Assembly: GCA_040902885.1 (NCBI GenBank)
Contig: JBBDWK010000032.1
Span: 62,001-126,000 of the forward strand
Reading direction: 5' to 3'
Source: JBBDWK01 sp040902885
GTDB taxonomy: Bacteria > Acidobacteriota > Terriglobia > Bryobacterales > Bryobacteraceae
DNA length: 64,000 nt
Of the stretch, positions 16,829-27,005 are shown piece after piece; the first letter of the stretch is position 1, and the number at the start of each line of letters is the position of its first letter. The notes beneath the pieces are model-generated. The model ran no database searches and was not told the origin of the DNA. It worked only from the letters and a program-made list of their open reading frames with translations. The position numbers and the translations under genes were made by a program.

Positions 16829-19800
16829 ATGGTTAAATTCTTTACCGCTCTGCTCTTGACCTTGGGGTTGGCGGCTTTGCCGCTCGGCGCTCAAAACTTT
16901 GGGGAAATCACCGGCACCGTCGCCGACTCCACGGGAGCTGTGATGGCTAGGGTGACCGTAACCGTGGTCAACTCGGCGACGAATCAGGTCCGGACGGCGG
17001 TCACGAATGAGACCGGCAACTACTCGGTCCCCTTTCTGGTGCCTGGCCCATATGATATTCGCGCCGAAACCGCCGGCTTCAGAGCGGAAACCCGCACAGG
17101 CGTGATTCTGCAGGTGGGCGCCGTCGCCCGGATCAACTTCGCTCTGCAAGTAGGCGAAGTCACCCAGCAGATTGAAATCACGGCTGGAGCGCCGCTGATG
17201 GTCACCGAGAGCACTGCTCTCGGAACGGTAATCGAAAACAAGCGTATCATCGAGCTGCCGTTGAATGGCCGCGACCCTCTACAACTAATTGCCTTGAGCA
17301 CGAACGTAACGGTGGAGGGCGGCGCCGGCGGAGGCGGCGGATTACAGGGCGGAGCGCGCACGGGAGCCTCGTACTCCATTGCCGGGCAGCGCCTCGAGTT
17401 CAACCGCTACACGCTCGACGGTGTGGAAAACACGGACCCAAACTTCAACTCGTACATCATCAACCCGTCGGTAGACGCTTTGCAGGAGTTCAAAGTGCAG
17501 AGCGGAGTCTACTCCGCTGAATTCGGCAGAGCAACGTCGCAGGTCAGCGCTACCACGAAATCGGGTTCCAACCAGTTTCATGGAGCGGCCTTCGAATTTC
17601 TGCGTAACTCCGCGTTTGACGCCCGTGAATGGCAGCAGGCGGAGGAGCGGCAAAACCCCTTCCGCCGCAATCAGTTTGGCGGCACCCTGGGCGGGCCGAT
17701 CCTGCGCGACCGGCTCTTCTTCCTGGCGAACTTCGAGCGAACCATCGACCGCAAGACGAATCAGCAGACCGCTGCCGTGGCCACTGACAAGATGCGTGCC
17801 GGCGACTTCTCCGGCGCAGGGGTCAACCGCACGATCTTCGATCCTCTTACACGGGTTTACGAAACCAACGCTCAGGGCCTGGAGCGGGCCGTTTCGGCGG
17901 CACCATTCCCCGGCAACCGAATCCCGGCAGGCCGGTTCAACCCCGTCGCGGTGAAACTGCTCGAGTTCTACCCCAGCCAAAACGTTCCGGGCGACTTTCT
18001 CCCCCGTAACTTCATCAACAACCTGGCCAGGAAACAGGACAGCGAACAGCTTAATTTTCGTGCGGATTGGAATCAAGGCACGAAATCGAACTGGTTCGCC
18101 CGGTACAGTTGGGGCGATGAGCTGCAGGAAAACCCGTCCACCTTTCCGCTCCTAGGCACACAGACGGACACGACGGTTCGCCAGGCTGTCCTGTCGAACA
18201 CCTTGCTCTTCGGCGCCTCCGTAGTCAATGACGCCCGCTTTGGCTGGAATAGCTTCGCCAATGACAGAGTTGGTAACTTAGCGTATCAGCGGGATGTTGC
18301 AAGCGAACTGGGCATTATCGGCCTCAATGCGGCCCATCCAGCGTTCTACGGCGTTCCGTCCGTCGCTGTTGGCCAGGGCGTCGCCGGATTTGGCGGAGGC
18401 GATCCCTGGGTGGCGCGCAATCACACCTTCCAGTTCGTGGATAACGTCTCCATAGTCCGGGGACGGCATTCGATCAAGTTCGGTGGTGAACTCCGCCGCG
18501 ACCGTTACAACAATTTCGGCAATCAGAAGGGACTCGGTGAGTTCATCTTCACTGGGCAGGCGACGTTTGATCCTGCCAACCGGAACGCCACCGGGTTTGG
18601 ATTCGCCGATTTCCTGCTCGGAGAAACCAACCAGTCTGCCCGCGCCCTCGCATCCGCGAACGCAATGCTGCGCGGCACTGCGTACTACGCCTATATTCAG
18701 GACGACTGGAAGATCACCCCCCGGTTGACCTTGAATATTGGTCTGCGGTACGAGAACACCCGCCCCTGGTACGACAAATACCGGGGCATCATGAACGTCC
18801 AGATGTTCGGCCCCGGTGTCGGGCCCTCCGGCGTGCTGGCCGGCACGCAGGCGCCAATCTTGACCCGGCCGGGGGCTGGCGATTTCTACGAAGGCCTGAA
18901 CTTCCGCTTCCATGACGGAATTCCAATCCAGGCCGGCGACGAATATCTCGGCCGCTCCCTGGTCAATCCCGATAACAACGACTTCGCTCCGCGCATCGGC
19001 ATCTCCTGGAGCCCCCGTGACCGCTGGACGGTGCGCGCCGGCATTGGCGTGTTCTATACGAGAGATAGCGGCAACCCAGTTTTCGACATGGCCCGAAACA
19101 TGGCGGGGCGCGGATTCGCAACCACCGATGTGGAGCGGCCGAACGCGAATCTGAGCGATCCCTGGAAAAACCAACGCGAGCAGTTCACGTGCACGGGGTG
19201 GACGGGCACCTGTCTGGGCCCGTTCCAGGTTTTGGGAAATATCACCGGACGCCGCAGTCCCTACGTTCAGCAGTGGCTGTTCAATATCCAGCGTGAATTG
19301 TCGCCGAACATCGTGCTGGAAATGGGATATCAGGGAAACGCAGGCCACAAACTGGAGCGCTTCCGGACTTACAACCAAGCCGTCCTGAAGGAAGGGCCAG
19401 GCGATGCCCGCAGCATACCGCAGCGCCGCCCCTGGCCCGCGTACGATCGGATCCAGCAGGTGGATGGCAGCATCAATTCGAATTACCATGCTTTTTCCAC
19501 CAAGCTCCAGCAGCGGTTCAGCAGAGGTATGACCTTCCTGGCCGGTTTCACCTGGTCGAAGGCGATTGACGGGGGCAGCGCGATTCGCACAAATAGCGGC
19601 GACCGCCTGTGGCCGACCAACAGCTATGACCTTTCGGCCGAGCGCGGGCTCGCGCAGTTCCACGTAGGCCGGCGTTTCGTCGCGTCCACCATCTATGAAC
19701 TGCCGTTCGGACTGGGCAAGCCGCTGCTGAACAACTCTGGCATCATTACGAAGATTGTCGGCGGCTGGCAGCTGGGCGCCATCGTTACCTTCGCGGACGG

Positions 19801-20209
19801 CGCTCCGGTGAATGTCGGCAGCATTGGCGACAGCTTCGCCGTCGGCGGTCTGGGCAACGCTCCGCATGCCACCGGAATCAGCCCGATTCCGGAGAACCGG
19901 TCGGCGAACAACTTCTGGAACGTCGCCGCATTCGACGCTACGAACCCGAACCTGAGCTATCTGGCGGGCAATGCGGGCAGGAACGTGCTTCTTCGGCCGG
20001 GAACCCGCAACGCCGATCTGTCGCTGTCCAGAAACATCCGCATCAGAGAAAGTCATACGCTGCAGTTCCGGTGGGAATCGTTCAACGGGACCAACCACCC
20101 GAACTGGAACGCTCCCTCAGCCGATGCCCGCAACGCCAACACGTTCGGTGTGGTAACATCGGCCCGAACCATGCGAGAGATGCAGTTCGCTCTGAAGTAC
20201 CTGTTCTAA
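16829..20209 (+). CDS. Oar-like TonB-dependent receptor with carboxypeptidase-regulatory domain
   Basis: 1126 residues. A signal peptide ends at LGAQ, followed by a CarboxypepD_reg-like beta-sandwich (FGEITGTVADSTGAV to VILQVGAVARINFALQVG, about residues 25-110). A plug-like region (VIENKRIIELPLNGRDP, RYTLDGVENTD) and a very large barrel follow, ending in the outer-membrane terminal Phe (KYLF). YELPFGLGKPLL and GGWQLGAIVTFADG are the typical C-terminal signature. It is an outer-membrane receptor/transporter, probably for oligosaccharide or another large ligand. The start MVKFF is chosen for the AAAGGAAAGGGA upstream. The two downstream secreted genes likely share its transcript. Confidence 0.93.
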   Translation: MVKFFTALLLTLGLAALPLGAQNFGEITGTVADSTGAVMARVTVTVVNSATNQVRTAVTNETGNYSVPFLVPGPYDIRAETAGFRAETRTGVILQVGAVARINFALQVGEVTQQIEITAGAPLMVTESTALGTVIENKRIIELPLNGRDPLQLIALSTNVTVEGGAGGGGGLQGGARTGASYSIAGQRLEFNRYTLDGVENTDPNFNSYIINPSVDALQEFKVQSGVYSAEFGRATSQVSATTKSGSNQFHGAAFEFLRNSAFDAREWQQAEERQNPFRRNQFGGTLGGPILRDRLFFLANFERTIDRKTNQQTAAVATDKMRAGDFSGAGVNRTIFDPLTRVYETNAQGLERAVSAAPFPGNRIPAGRFNPVAVKLLEFYPSQNVPGDFLPRNFINNLARKQDSEQLNFRADWNQGTKSNWFARYSWGDELQENPSTFPLLGTQTDTTVRQAVLSNTLLFGASVVNDARFGWNSFANDRVGNLAYQRDVASELGIIGLNAAHPAFYGVPSVAVGQGVAGFGGGDPWVARNHTFQFVDNVSIVRGRHSIKFGGELRRDRYNNFGNQKGLGEFIFTGQATFDPANRNATGFGFADFLLGETNQSARALASANAMLRGTAYYAYIQDDWKITPRLTLNIGLRYENTRPWYDKYRGIMNVQMFGPGVGPSGVLAGTQAPILTRPGAGDFYEGLNFRFHDGIPIQAGDEYLGRSLVNPDNNDFAPRIGISWSPRDRWTVRAGIGVFYTRDSGNPVFDMARNMAGRGFATTDVERPNANLSDPWKNQREQFTCTGWTGTCLGPFQVLGNITGRRSPYVQQWLFNIQRELSPNIVLEMGYQGNAGHKLERFRTYNQAVLKEGPGDARSIPQRRPWPAYDRIQQVDGSINSNYHAFSTKLQQRFSRGMTFLAGFTWSKAIDGGSAIRTNSGDRLWPTNSYDLSAERGLAQFHVGRRFVASTIYELPFGLGKPLLNNSGIITKIVGGWQLGAIVTFADGAPVNVGSIGDSFAVGGLGNAPHATGISPIPENRSANNFWNVAAFDATNPNLSYLAGNAGRNVLLRPGTRNADLSLSRNIRIRESHTLQFRWESFNGTNHPNWNAPSADARNANTFGVVTSARTMREMQFALKYLF

Positions 20210-20249
20210 ACCAAGCCATTCAGATATCCATTCGGGAGAAGACAACAAA

Positions 20250-21209
20250 ATGAATCGATCATGGTTACTCGCGATATCCGCCATGCTGGTCACAGCGCCC
20301 ATGCTGGCGCAGAACGCGCCAAAGCCTAAGCGGATCAACCGGGCCATAGAACTGCTCGAACAGAAGCAGCCCATTTACTACACAGGGGGGCGCGGGGGCT
20401 ACGAAGAGGGTAAGAAGTCAGCCGGCACGAAAGCGGACTACATCAATTATGAGATGGAACACGGCGCTTTCGACATCACCGCGCTGCGGAACTTCATGCG
20501 GGGCCTTGTGGACGCCGGCCCAACCAGAACCGGTCACCGAACGCCGGCGGTCATTGTCACCCTTCCAATCCTGGGAAAAGATGAGGCCAGCATGCGCGCA
20601 AACTCCTGGGTGGTGCAGCAGGTGATGGCCTCCGGCGTCCATGGCATTCTTCTATGCCATGCGGAGTCGGCGGAAGCTATCCGTGCGATGGTGGAGGCAG
20701 TCCGTTATCCGTTTGCGCCAGACGCATCGGGGCTGGGCCAGGGATATCGCGGCAGCGGCAGCCAGGGCTTCGCGTCTCAAATATGGGGTTTGTCGGCGAC
20801 GGAATACGTGAAAAAAGCCGATACCTGGCCGCTGAACAAAGAAGGCGAAATCATGTTGGGGCTGAAGATCGAGAACCCGAAGGCGACTGCTAATGCGGCC
20901 AGGACCACGAAGGTTCCCGGTGTAGCTTTCGCGGAATGGGGTCCTGGAGACCAGGCCTTCTACCTGATCGGTGCGCCCACTGCCAGTGGCCCGGGCGGCG
21001 GCGGAGACCGGTCGTCGCATCCCGCGATGCAAAAGGCCCGCTCACAGGTCTTCAAGGCCGCGAAAGACGCGGGTATCGCCTTTCTCAACTCCTGCAACGA
21101 GAACAATGTGATTGACATGATCAAGGAAGGCGTGATGATCTGCACCGGCGGCGACGGACCGGGCGCGGAGAAGGGTCGCCAATTCACTAAAAGGCAGGGT
21201 CCATGGTAG
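20250..21209 (+). CDS. HpcH/HpaI-family aldolase with a signal peptide
   Basis: 319 residues. An N-terminal Sec signal (SWLLAISAMLVTAPMLAQ) precedes a phosphoenolpyruvate-like TIM barrel: VVQQVMASGVHGILLCHAESAEAIRAMVEAVRYP is the core motif of the HpcH/HpaI (2-oxo-3-deoxy acid / dihydroxyheptenedioate aldolase, citrate lyase beta) family, and LGLKIENPKA supplies the metal Glu. Members are normally cytoplasmic, so a predicted exported copy is odd. It lies 40 nt after the TonB receptor and overlaps the DUF1080 gene by 7 bp, indicating one operon. The substrate is unknown. Confidence 0.85.
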   Translation: MNRSWLLAISAMLVTAPMLAQNAPKPKRINRAIELLEQKQPIYYTGGRGGYEEGKKSAGTKADYINYEMEHGAFDITALRNFMRGLVDAGPTRTGHRTPAVIVTLPILGKDEASMRANSWVVQQVMASGVHGILLCHAESAEAIRAMVEAVRYPFAPDASGLGQGYRGSGSQGFASQIWGLSATEYVKKADTWPLNKEGEIMLGLKIENPKATANAARTTKVPGVAFAEWGPGDQAFYLIGAPTASGPGGGGDRSSHPAMQKARSQVFKAAKDAGIAFLNSCNENNVIDMIKEGVMICTGGDGPGAEKGRQFTKRQGPW

Positions 21210-21844
21210 CAGAGAGAGGTGTGTGCCGCCTCTTGATGATCGCCACCTATCTCCTGGGCACTGGTCTGGTCAGCGCCCAGGAGCGTCCGAACACGCTCAC
21301 CTCAAAAGAATCCAGTGAAGGCTGGCTCCTCCTGTTTGACGGGAAGACACTAAAAGGTTGGGAGGCCCGCCCAACATCTGTTCCTGATTCCAACGGGGAC
21401 TGGAAGGTCGAGAACGGAGCTCTCCTATGCGGCGGGACGACGCCGAGCTGGCTAAATACCGACGCCTCGTTCTCCGACTATCGCCTGACGCTCGAGTTCC
21501 GCGGCTCCGGGAAAGTGAACAGCGGGGTCTTTCTGCGTTCGCAGAAGGAAGGCGCACCGCACCGTACCGGCTACGAGTTGCAGATCTGGGATTATCAACC
21601 GGCCGGCTATAACACGGGCAGCCTGGTAGGGTCCCTCAAGGCATCCCCCGCAAAGATCGTCCCGGACCAGTGGAACCGCTATGAGATTACCGCCGACGGC
21701 GACCGCTTTCTAATCGTCCTGAACGGTAAAACCTTGCTCGACGCGCGCGATTCCAAGCACTCTGCCGGTGTGGTCGGCTTCCAGTGCCAGCGAGACAGCC
21801 GGATCGAGTTTCGCAATATCAAGTTGAGGCCGACAAAGAAATAG
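21203..21844 (+). CDS. Secreted DUF1080 / 3-keto-disaccharide hydrolase domain protein
   Basis: 213 residues: a signal peptide (LLMIATYLLGTGLVSAQ) plus a single concanavalin-like jelly-roll domain with GWLLLFDGKTLKGWEA, WKVENGALLCGG, FRGSGKVNSGVFLRS and YELQIWDYQPAGYNTGS. This is the DUF1080 family, for which 3-keto-glycoside hydrolase activity is known in some members. Coupled to the aldolase (7-bp overlap) and the TonB receptor, it suggests extracytoplasmic processing of an imported or surface-bound sugar. No carbohydrate regulator is nearby. Confidence 0.88.
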   Translation: MVAERGVCRLLMIATYLLGTGLVSAQERPNTLTSKESSEGWLLLFDGKTLKGWEARPTSVPDSNGDWKVENGALLCGGTTPSWLNTDASFSDYRLTLEFRGSGKVNSGVFLRSQKEGAPHRTGYELQIWDYQPAGYNTGSLVGSLKASPAKIVPDQWNRYEITADGDRFLIVLNGKTLLDARDSKHSAGVVGFQCQRDSRIEFRNIKLRPTKK

Positions 21845-21855
21845 TCACGGGCCTT

Positions 21856-22287
21856 CTATAGCATTCGCTCGATCCTGTTGCGAACCTCAATGGCCCGCCG
21901 CGGGCTGCGGCCCCCAGTTGAAACCGCAATCTGCAGGTCTCCTTTGACGATGCGCGAAGGCACCAGGAAGTCGCATTCGCCGGCGGCATCGGCCACGTTG
22001 ACGGGAATACCGCGTCGTTTGGCCGCCTGCGCGATTCGATGATTCGCACTGCGATCATCGGTAGCGGTAAACGCCAGATAGGCGCCGGCCAGGTCCGCCG
22101 GCCGCACCTTCCGGCGAAGCAGCGTTATCGGCATGGCTTCCAACTCCGGTTCCACGCGCGGCGCCACCACGGTGACCCGCGCGCCCGCTTCGAGCAAGCC
22201 CTTCACCTTGCGCAGGGCCACCTTGCCGCCGCCCGCCACAAGCACCGGCTCGTCCTGTAAGTCTAAGAAAATTGGATAGTAGCGCAA
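21856..22287 (-). CDS. Precorrin-2 dehydrogenase / siroheme synthase N-terminal-type protein, short
   Basis: 143 residues beginning with TTG. The Rossmann start (PVLVAGGGKVALRKVKGLLEAGA) and TATDDRSANHRIAQAAKRRGIPVNVAD with DFLVPSRIVKGDLQIAVSTGG match the NAD-binding domain of SirC/CysG. Typical SirC proteins are near 200 residues. This one ends right after STGGRSPRRA and lacks the usual C-terminal helical dimerisation and ferrochelatase region. It may be a natural short form or may need a partner. It is divergent from der with only about 25 bp between starts. No siroheme pathway gene is adjacent. Confidence 0.8.
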   Translation of the reverse strand: MRYYPIFLDLQDEPVLVAGGGKVALRKVKGLLEAGARVTVVAPRVEPELEAMPITLLRRKVRPADLAGAYLAFTATDDRSANHRIAQAAKRRGIPVNVADAAGECDFLVPSRIVKGDLQIAVSTGGRSPRRAIEVRNRIERML

Positions 22288-22311
22288 CTTGCGATGCTAT
22301 CATGGAGGAAA

Positions 22312-23598
<1,287 letters not shown>

Positions 23599-23622
23599 GC
23601 TGTAGGATATTGTGGTCCCTCA

Positions 23623-23689
23623 ACAACCGCTCCCTGACGGTCGCGGCTCGGTAAATCGTTCAGAGCCGCGACCGTCAGGGAGCGGTTGT
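23623..23689. repeat. Perfect 27-bp inverted repeat (REP-like palindrome)
   Basis: The left arm 23623-23649 and right arm 23663-23689 are exactly complementary over 27 bp, with a 13-nt AT-rich loop. The arm motif is CCGCTCCCTGACGGTCGCGG. It lies 25 bp after der and 65 bp before the next gene. A near-identical half copy lies at 2028-2055. It could act as a terminator hairpin but has no T-tract. A dispersed mobile palindrome is more likely. Confidence 0.8.
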
Positions 23690-23753
23690 CGTGAGAACGC
23701 ACTACACTGGATCTGGCAGCGTGTTTGGCTGTGCAGAGAGTGGAGAACAGGGC

Positions 23754-24860
23754 ATGAGACTCAGGCTCAACGTAGTGTGCATGCTCATTTTACTGGTCGC
23801 CTCGGGCTTGTCGATCCAGCCGGCAGCCTCGCAGGAAAAGCGTCTTCTCTATGTCGCCACGCCTGGAATCCGGAACTACGTGGAGTACGGTGGCGTGGGC
23901 GTCATCGTCTTCGACGCGGACAACGGGTACCGGTTCGTCAGGCGCATCCCAACCTGGGATGTGCCGGAGGGGAAGGCTCCGGAGAATGTCAAGGGCATCG
24001 CTGCCAGCGCGAAAACCGGAAAGCTGTACATCAGTACCATCCGGCGGCTGGCCTGCATCGATCTGGTCTCAGAGAAGATGGAATGGGAAAAAGAACTCAA
24101 TGGGGGATGCGATCGAATGGCGCTCTCCCCCGACGGCAAGATTCTTTACGTGCCATCGTTTGAAGGGCCGCACTGGAACGTGGTCAACGCGGCGACCGGT
24201 GACACGATCGCGGCGGTCGTGACCAAGTCCGGAGCCCACAACACGGTCTATTCGCTGGACGGCACGCGCGCCTATCTAGCCGGCCTGCGCTCACCGTTGC
24301 TTTCGGTGGCGGACACGAAGACTCATACCGTCGTAAAGACGGTGGGACCGTTCAGCCACTCCATCCGCCCGTTTACAGTGAACGGAAGCCGGACGCTGTG
24401 TTTTGTCAATGTGAACAACCTGCTGGGATTTGAGGTAGGCGACCTGCGGACGGGCAAGATGCTGCACCGGGTGGAGGTCAAAGGCTACCAGCAGGGCCCG
24501 GTTAAGCGCCACGGGTGCCCGAGTCATGGCATCGCGTTGACCCCCGACGAAAAAGAGCTATGGGTGACAGACGGGGCCAACAGCATGCTGCACGTGTTTG
24601 ATTCGACCGTCATGCCGCCCAAGCAAATGACGAGCATCAAGGTCCGGGACCAGCCCGGCTGGATTACCTTCAGCATTGACGGGTTGCGCACGTACTCGTC
24701 GAGCGGCGAAGTAATCGACACACGCACCAAGAAGGTCATTGCAACCCTGGAAGATGAAGCCGGCCGGCATGTTGGAAGCGAAAAAGTGGTGGAAATCGTA
24801 TTCAGAAACGGTAAGCCAATTCGCGCCGGAGATCAGTTCGGTTTGGGAGCGAAGCGATAG
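23754..24860 (+). CDS. Secreted YVTN-type beta-propeller protein, copy 1
   Basis: 368 residues: a signal peptide (LNVVCMLILLVASGLSIQPAAS) then about seven propeller blades with the YVTN/lactonase look (KRLLYVATPG, GKLYISTIRRLACIDL, MALSPDGKILYVPSFEG, ELWVTDGANSMLHVFD). It is paralogous to the gene at 25856: both share IRPFTV/VRPFTV, GKMLHRVE, TPSHG or PSHG and the ending VIDTRTKKV or VIDTQTKKV plus FRNGKPI or FRDGKPV. The start is chosen by GGAGAACAGGGC upstream. It is probably a periplasmic sensor, scaffold or enzyme of unknown substrate, next to a secreted cytochrome. Confidence 0.85.
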   Translation: MRLRLNVVCMLILLVASGLSIQPAASQEKRLLYVATPGIRNYVEYGGVGVIVFDADNGYRFVRRIPTWDVPEGKAPENVKGIAASAKTGKLYISTIRRLACIDLVSEKMEWEKELNGGCDRMALSPDGKILYVPSFEGPHWNVVNAATGDTIAAVVTKSGAHNTVYSLDGTRAYLAGLRSPLLSVADTKTHTVVKTVGPFSHSIRPFTVNGSRTLCFVNVNNLLGFEVGDLRTGKMLHRVEVKGYQQGPVKRHGCPSHGIALTPDEKELWVTDGANSMLHVFDSTVMPPKQMTSIKVRDQPGWITFSIDGLRTYSSSGEVIDTRTKKVIATLEDEAGRHVGSEKVVEIVFRNGKPIRAGDQFGLGAKR

Positions 24861-24879
24861 CTGCGCCGGCTTGACACAT

Positions 24880-25803
24880 TCAGTTACCCGAGCGCAATAG
24901 GATCGCCAGCTCGCAGCGCGCTTGGACGTAACGCAGATGCAGAACGTATAAGCCCGGCTCCAACCCTTTGCTCAAACGCTGAAGCGTGGGTAGTCCGCCA
25001 GACACATGTTCGCGGCGGCGGAACATGAGCTTTTCATCCGGCGTGGAGACAATGCGAATGTCGGCTTCGCCCACCGGAAATTCCGGGCCGGCGGCGCCGA
25101 TGTCCTCGGTGGCTGCGAGCACGGCATTCGCAGGCTCGGATGGCGCGTAAGCCACCGTCAGCCGGGCGCGAACTTGCGCCGGCCAGTCCGAAGCGCGGCG
25201 CACGGTCCAGGTAATCCATTCATCGGGTGTGCCAATCGCCGCGAGGTCGCGACTTTCCTTCACGGCTCCGCCTTCCGTGTACAGAATGCGCCCGCGCGAA
25301 TCCGCCAGCTCCAACTCGACGTAGCCAGTCGAAGGAAGCCGGCCGAAGATTCGAACGGGCTTCGAGCGATCAAGAAAAAGGGAAGGAAGTTCGAGGCGAT
25401 ATTTCGCGGTAGCGTCCGTGTCTTCATCGGCGCCTTCCAGGATCCACCGCCGGATCGACTCGATCTGTCCGGCGCTGAGCGGCGGACCGCCGAGCGGCAT
25501 GCGGTGCGCTTCTCCCCGGCCGCCGCTCACGAATTGAAATAACGCGCTTCGTTCGGGATCGCCGGGAACAATGACCGGTCCGAGATTGCCGCCTTTGTTG
25601 AGATCCGCCCATGTTCTCGTCGAAAGACCACCTGCGGCGCTTTCCGGATTGGCTCCGTGGCAAGCGTGGCAGTTCATGGCGAGAATGGGCGCAATCTGCC
25701 GGCTGTAACTCACGGGCTGAGCCGCGGTCGCAGGGACGATCGCCGCGGTCACTCCCAAGAACGTTGTTCGCGCCAATGGGCTTCGGCGCAACCTTCGCAG
25801 CAT
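24880..25803 (-). CDS. Secreted monohaem cytochrome-c domain protein (planctomycete type)
   Basis: 307 residues. A basic N-terminus with an export signal (RTTFLGVTAAIVPATAA) precedes a cytochrome c module of the PSCyt1 type: FSRQIAPIL-like YSRQIAPILAMNCHACHG with haem motif CHACH, and RMPLGGPPLSAGQIESIRRWILEGA, where Met is the likely sixth ligand. The C-terminal half is a beta-rich domain without recognised motifs. It resembles cytochrome-bearing proteins of Planctomycetes and Acidobacteriota encoded beside DUF1501-type genes. It lies between two YVTN paralogues and is divergent from the second one. Confidence 0.82.
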   Translation of the reverse strand: MLRRLRRSPLARTTFLGVTAAIVPATAAQPVSYSRQIAPILAMNCHACHGANPESAAGGLSTRTWADLNKGGNLGPVIVPGDPERSALFQFVSGGRGEAHRMPLGGPPLSAGQIESIRRWILEGADEDTDATAKYRLELPSLFLDRSKPVRIFGRLPSTGYVELELADSRGRILYTEGGAVKESRDLAAIGTPDEWITWTVRRASDWPAQVRARLTVAYAPSEPANAVLAATEDIGAAGPEFPVGEADIRIVSTPDEKLMFRRREHVSGGLPTLQRLSKGLEPGLYVLHLRYVQARCELAILLRSGN

Positions 25804-25836
25804 GATTTCCTGGTATAGCACGCGCCGAAATCCGCA

Positions 25837-25845
25837 TGATAGAAT
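25837..25845 (+). promoter_or_regulatory. Extended -10 promoter of the second YVTN gene
   Basis: TG-A-TAGAAT, an extended -10 element ending 10 nt before the ATG at 25856, with no Shine-Dalgarno sequence. The transcript would have at most a few untranslated nucleotides. The -35 is not recognisable. Confidence 0.45.
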
Positions 25846-25855
25846 TCGAATCCTC

Positions 25856-26989
25856 ATGCCGGGAAAAATCGCCTTGGTCATAGCGCTCGCAATTGTGGCG
25901 AGCGCCCCTGTTGAAGCGCAGCCGCGAAAAACCGGAAAACTGGCCGGCGGGATCGAAAGGCTGCTTTATGTAACCGACAAGACGGGCATCAGCGTTTACG
26001 ACATCAATGAAGCTCACAAGCTGCTCCGCCGGATCGATGTGCCGGAGACTGGCGGCTATTACGGAATCGGCGCCAGCCCTCAGTTGGGCCATCTCTACCT
26101 CTCCTCGAACGTCAAGCGCGATATGGTCTGCCTCGATCTAACTACGGAGAAGATCGTATGGCGAAACAATCACGCGAGATTTCCCGACAGCTTCATGGTC
26201 ACTCCGGATGGAAAGACTCTGTACGTGCCCTACCGCGACGAGGATTTCTGGCTGGTCCTCAATGCCGCCGACGGCGAGGTAAAAGCGAAAATTCCGGTCG
26301 GCCGCGGCGAGAACTACACGGACGGGTGGCCGATCGGCAGTATCGGGCCGCACAATACCTGGATCAATCCGGCGGGAAGCCGGGTGTACATGCAAGTGCT
26401 GACGCTGCCTTATGTGTTTATCGCCGATATCGGGACGAACCAGATCATCGGGAAAGTGGGACCCTTTATCAAGGGCGTGCGGCCGTTTACCGTAACGGAT
26501 GATGAGAAATACGTCTTTGCGAATGTGGACCGGCTGCTCGGGTTCGAAGTCGGCGCGGTGCGCGACGGGAACAATTGGGGCGGGAAGATGCTACACCGCG
26601 TCGAGGCACGGACTCCCCAAAGCCGGCTCGATCAGATCCCCAATCCGCCCGCCCGCAAGCCGCACAGCACGCCCAGCCACGGCGTGAACATCCGCCCGGA
26701 CCAGAAGGAGGTCTGGGTGGTTGACGGCGTCTACGGCTACGTTTACGCCTACGACGTCACGGCGATGCCGCCCAGGCACGTGGCGAGCGTTGCCCTGTTT
26801 GAGGACCCGAAGGAGCGTCCGCGGCCGGGCTGGATCTCCTTCAGCCTCGATTCCAGATATGCGTACCCGGACGGTGGCGCCGTGATCGACACGCAAACGA
26901 AAAAAGTGGTCGCCCGCATTCCGACTAGCGAGAAGCTCATTGAGATTGACTTCCGGGATGGCAAACCCGTCAAGGCCGGCCACCGATAG
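25856..26989 (+). CDS. Secreted YVTN-type beta-propeller protein, copy 2
   Basis: 377 residues with a signal peptide (KIALVIALAIVASAPVEAQ) and repeated propeller blades (ERLLYVTDKTGISVYDI, GHLYLSSNVKRDMVCLDL, MVTPDGKTLYVPYRDED, EVWVVDGVYGYVYAYDV). It is a paralogue of the 23754 gene with the same C-terminal block. The two copies flank the cytochrome gene, so a local duplication is likely. Its start lies 10 nt from an extended -10 box. A periplasmic location is expected; the ligand is unknown. Confidence 0.85.
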   Translation: MPGKIALVIALAIVASAPVEAQPRKTGKLAGGIERLLYVTDKTGISVYDINEAHKLLRRIDVPETGGYYGIGASPQLGHLYLSSNVKRDMVCLDLTTEKIVWRNNHARFPDSFMVTPDGKTLYVPYRDEDFWLVLNAADGEVKAKIPVGRGENYTDGWPIGSIGPHNTWINPAGSRVYMQVLTLPYVFIADIGTNQIIGKVGPFIKGVRPFTVTDDEKYVFANVDRLLGFEVGAVRDGNNWGGKMLHRVEARTPQSRLDQIPNPPARKPHSTPSHGVNIRPDQKEVWVVDGVYGYVYAYDVTAMPPRHVASVALFEDPKERPRPGWISFSLDSRYAYPDGGAVIDTQTKKVVARIPTSEKLIEIDFRDGKPVKAGHR

Positions 26990-27005
26990 AAGCGGTGGGA
27001 GCTAA

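Noticed and set aside
18278..20098. 606-codon minus-strand open frame inside the first TonB receptor gene
   Set aside because: It is antisense to an obvious receptor gene. Long stop-free antisense frames are expected at this G+C, and the translation has no domain.
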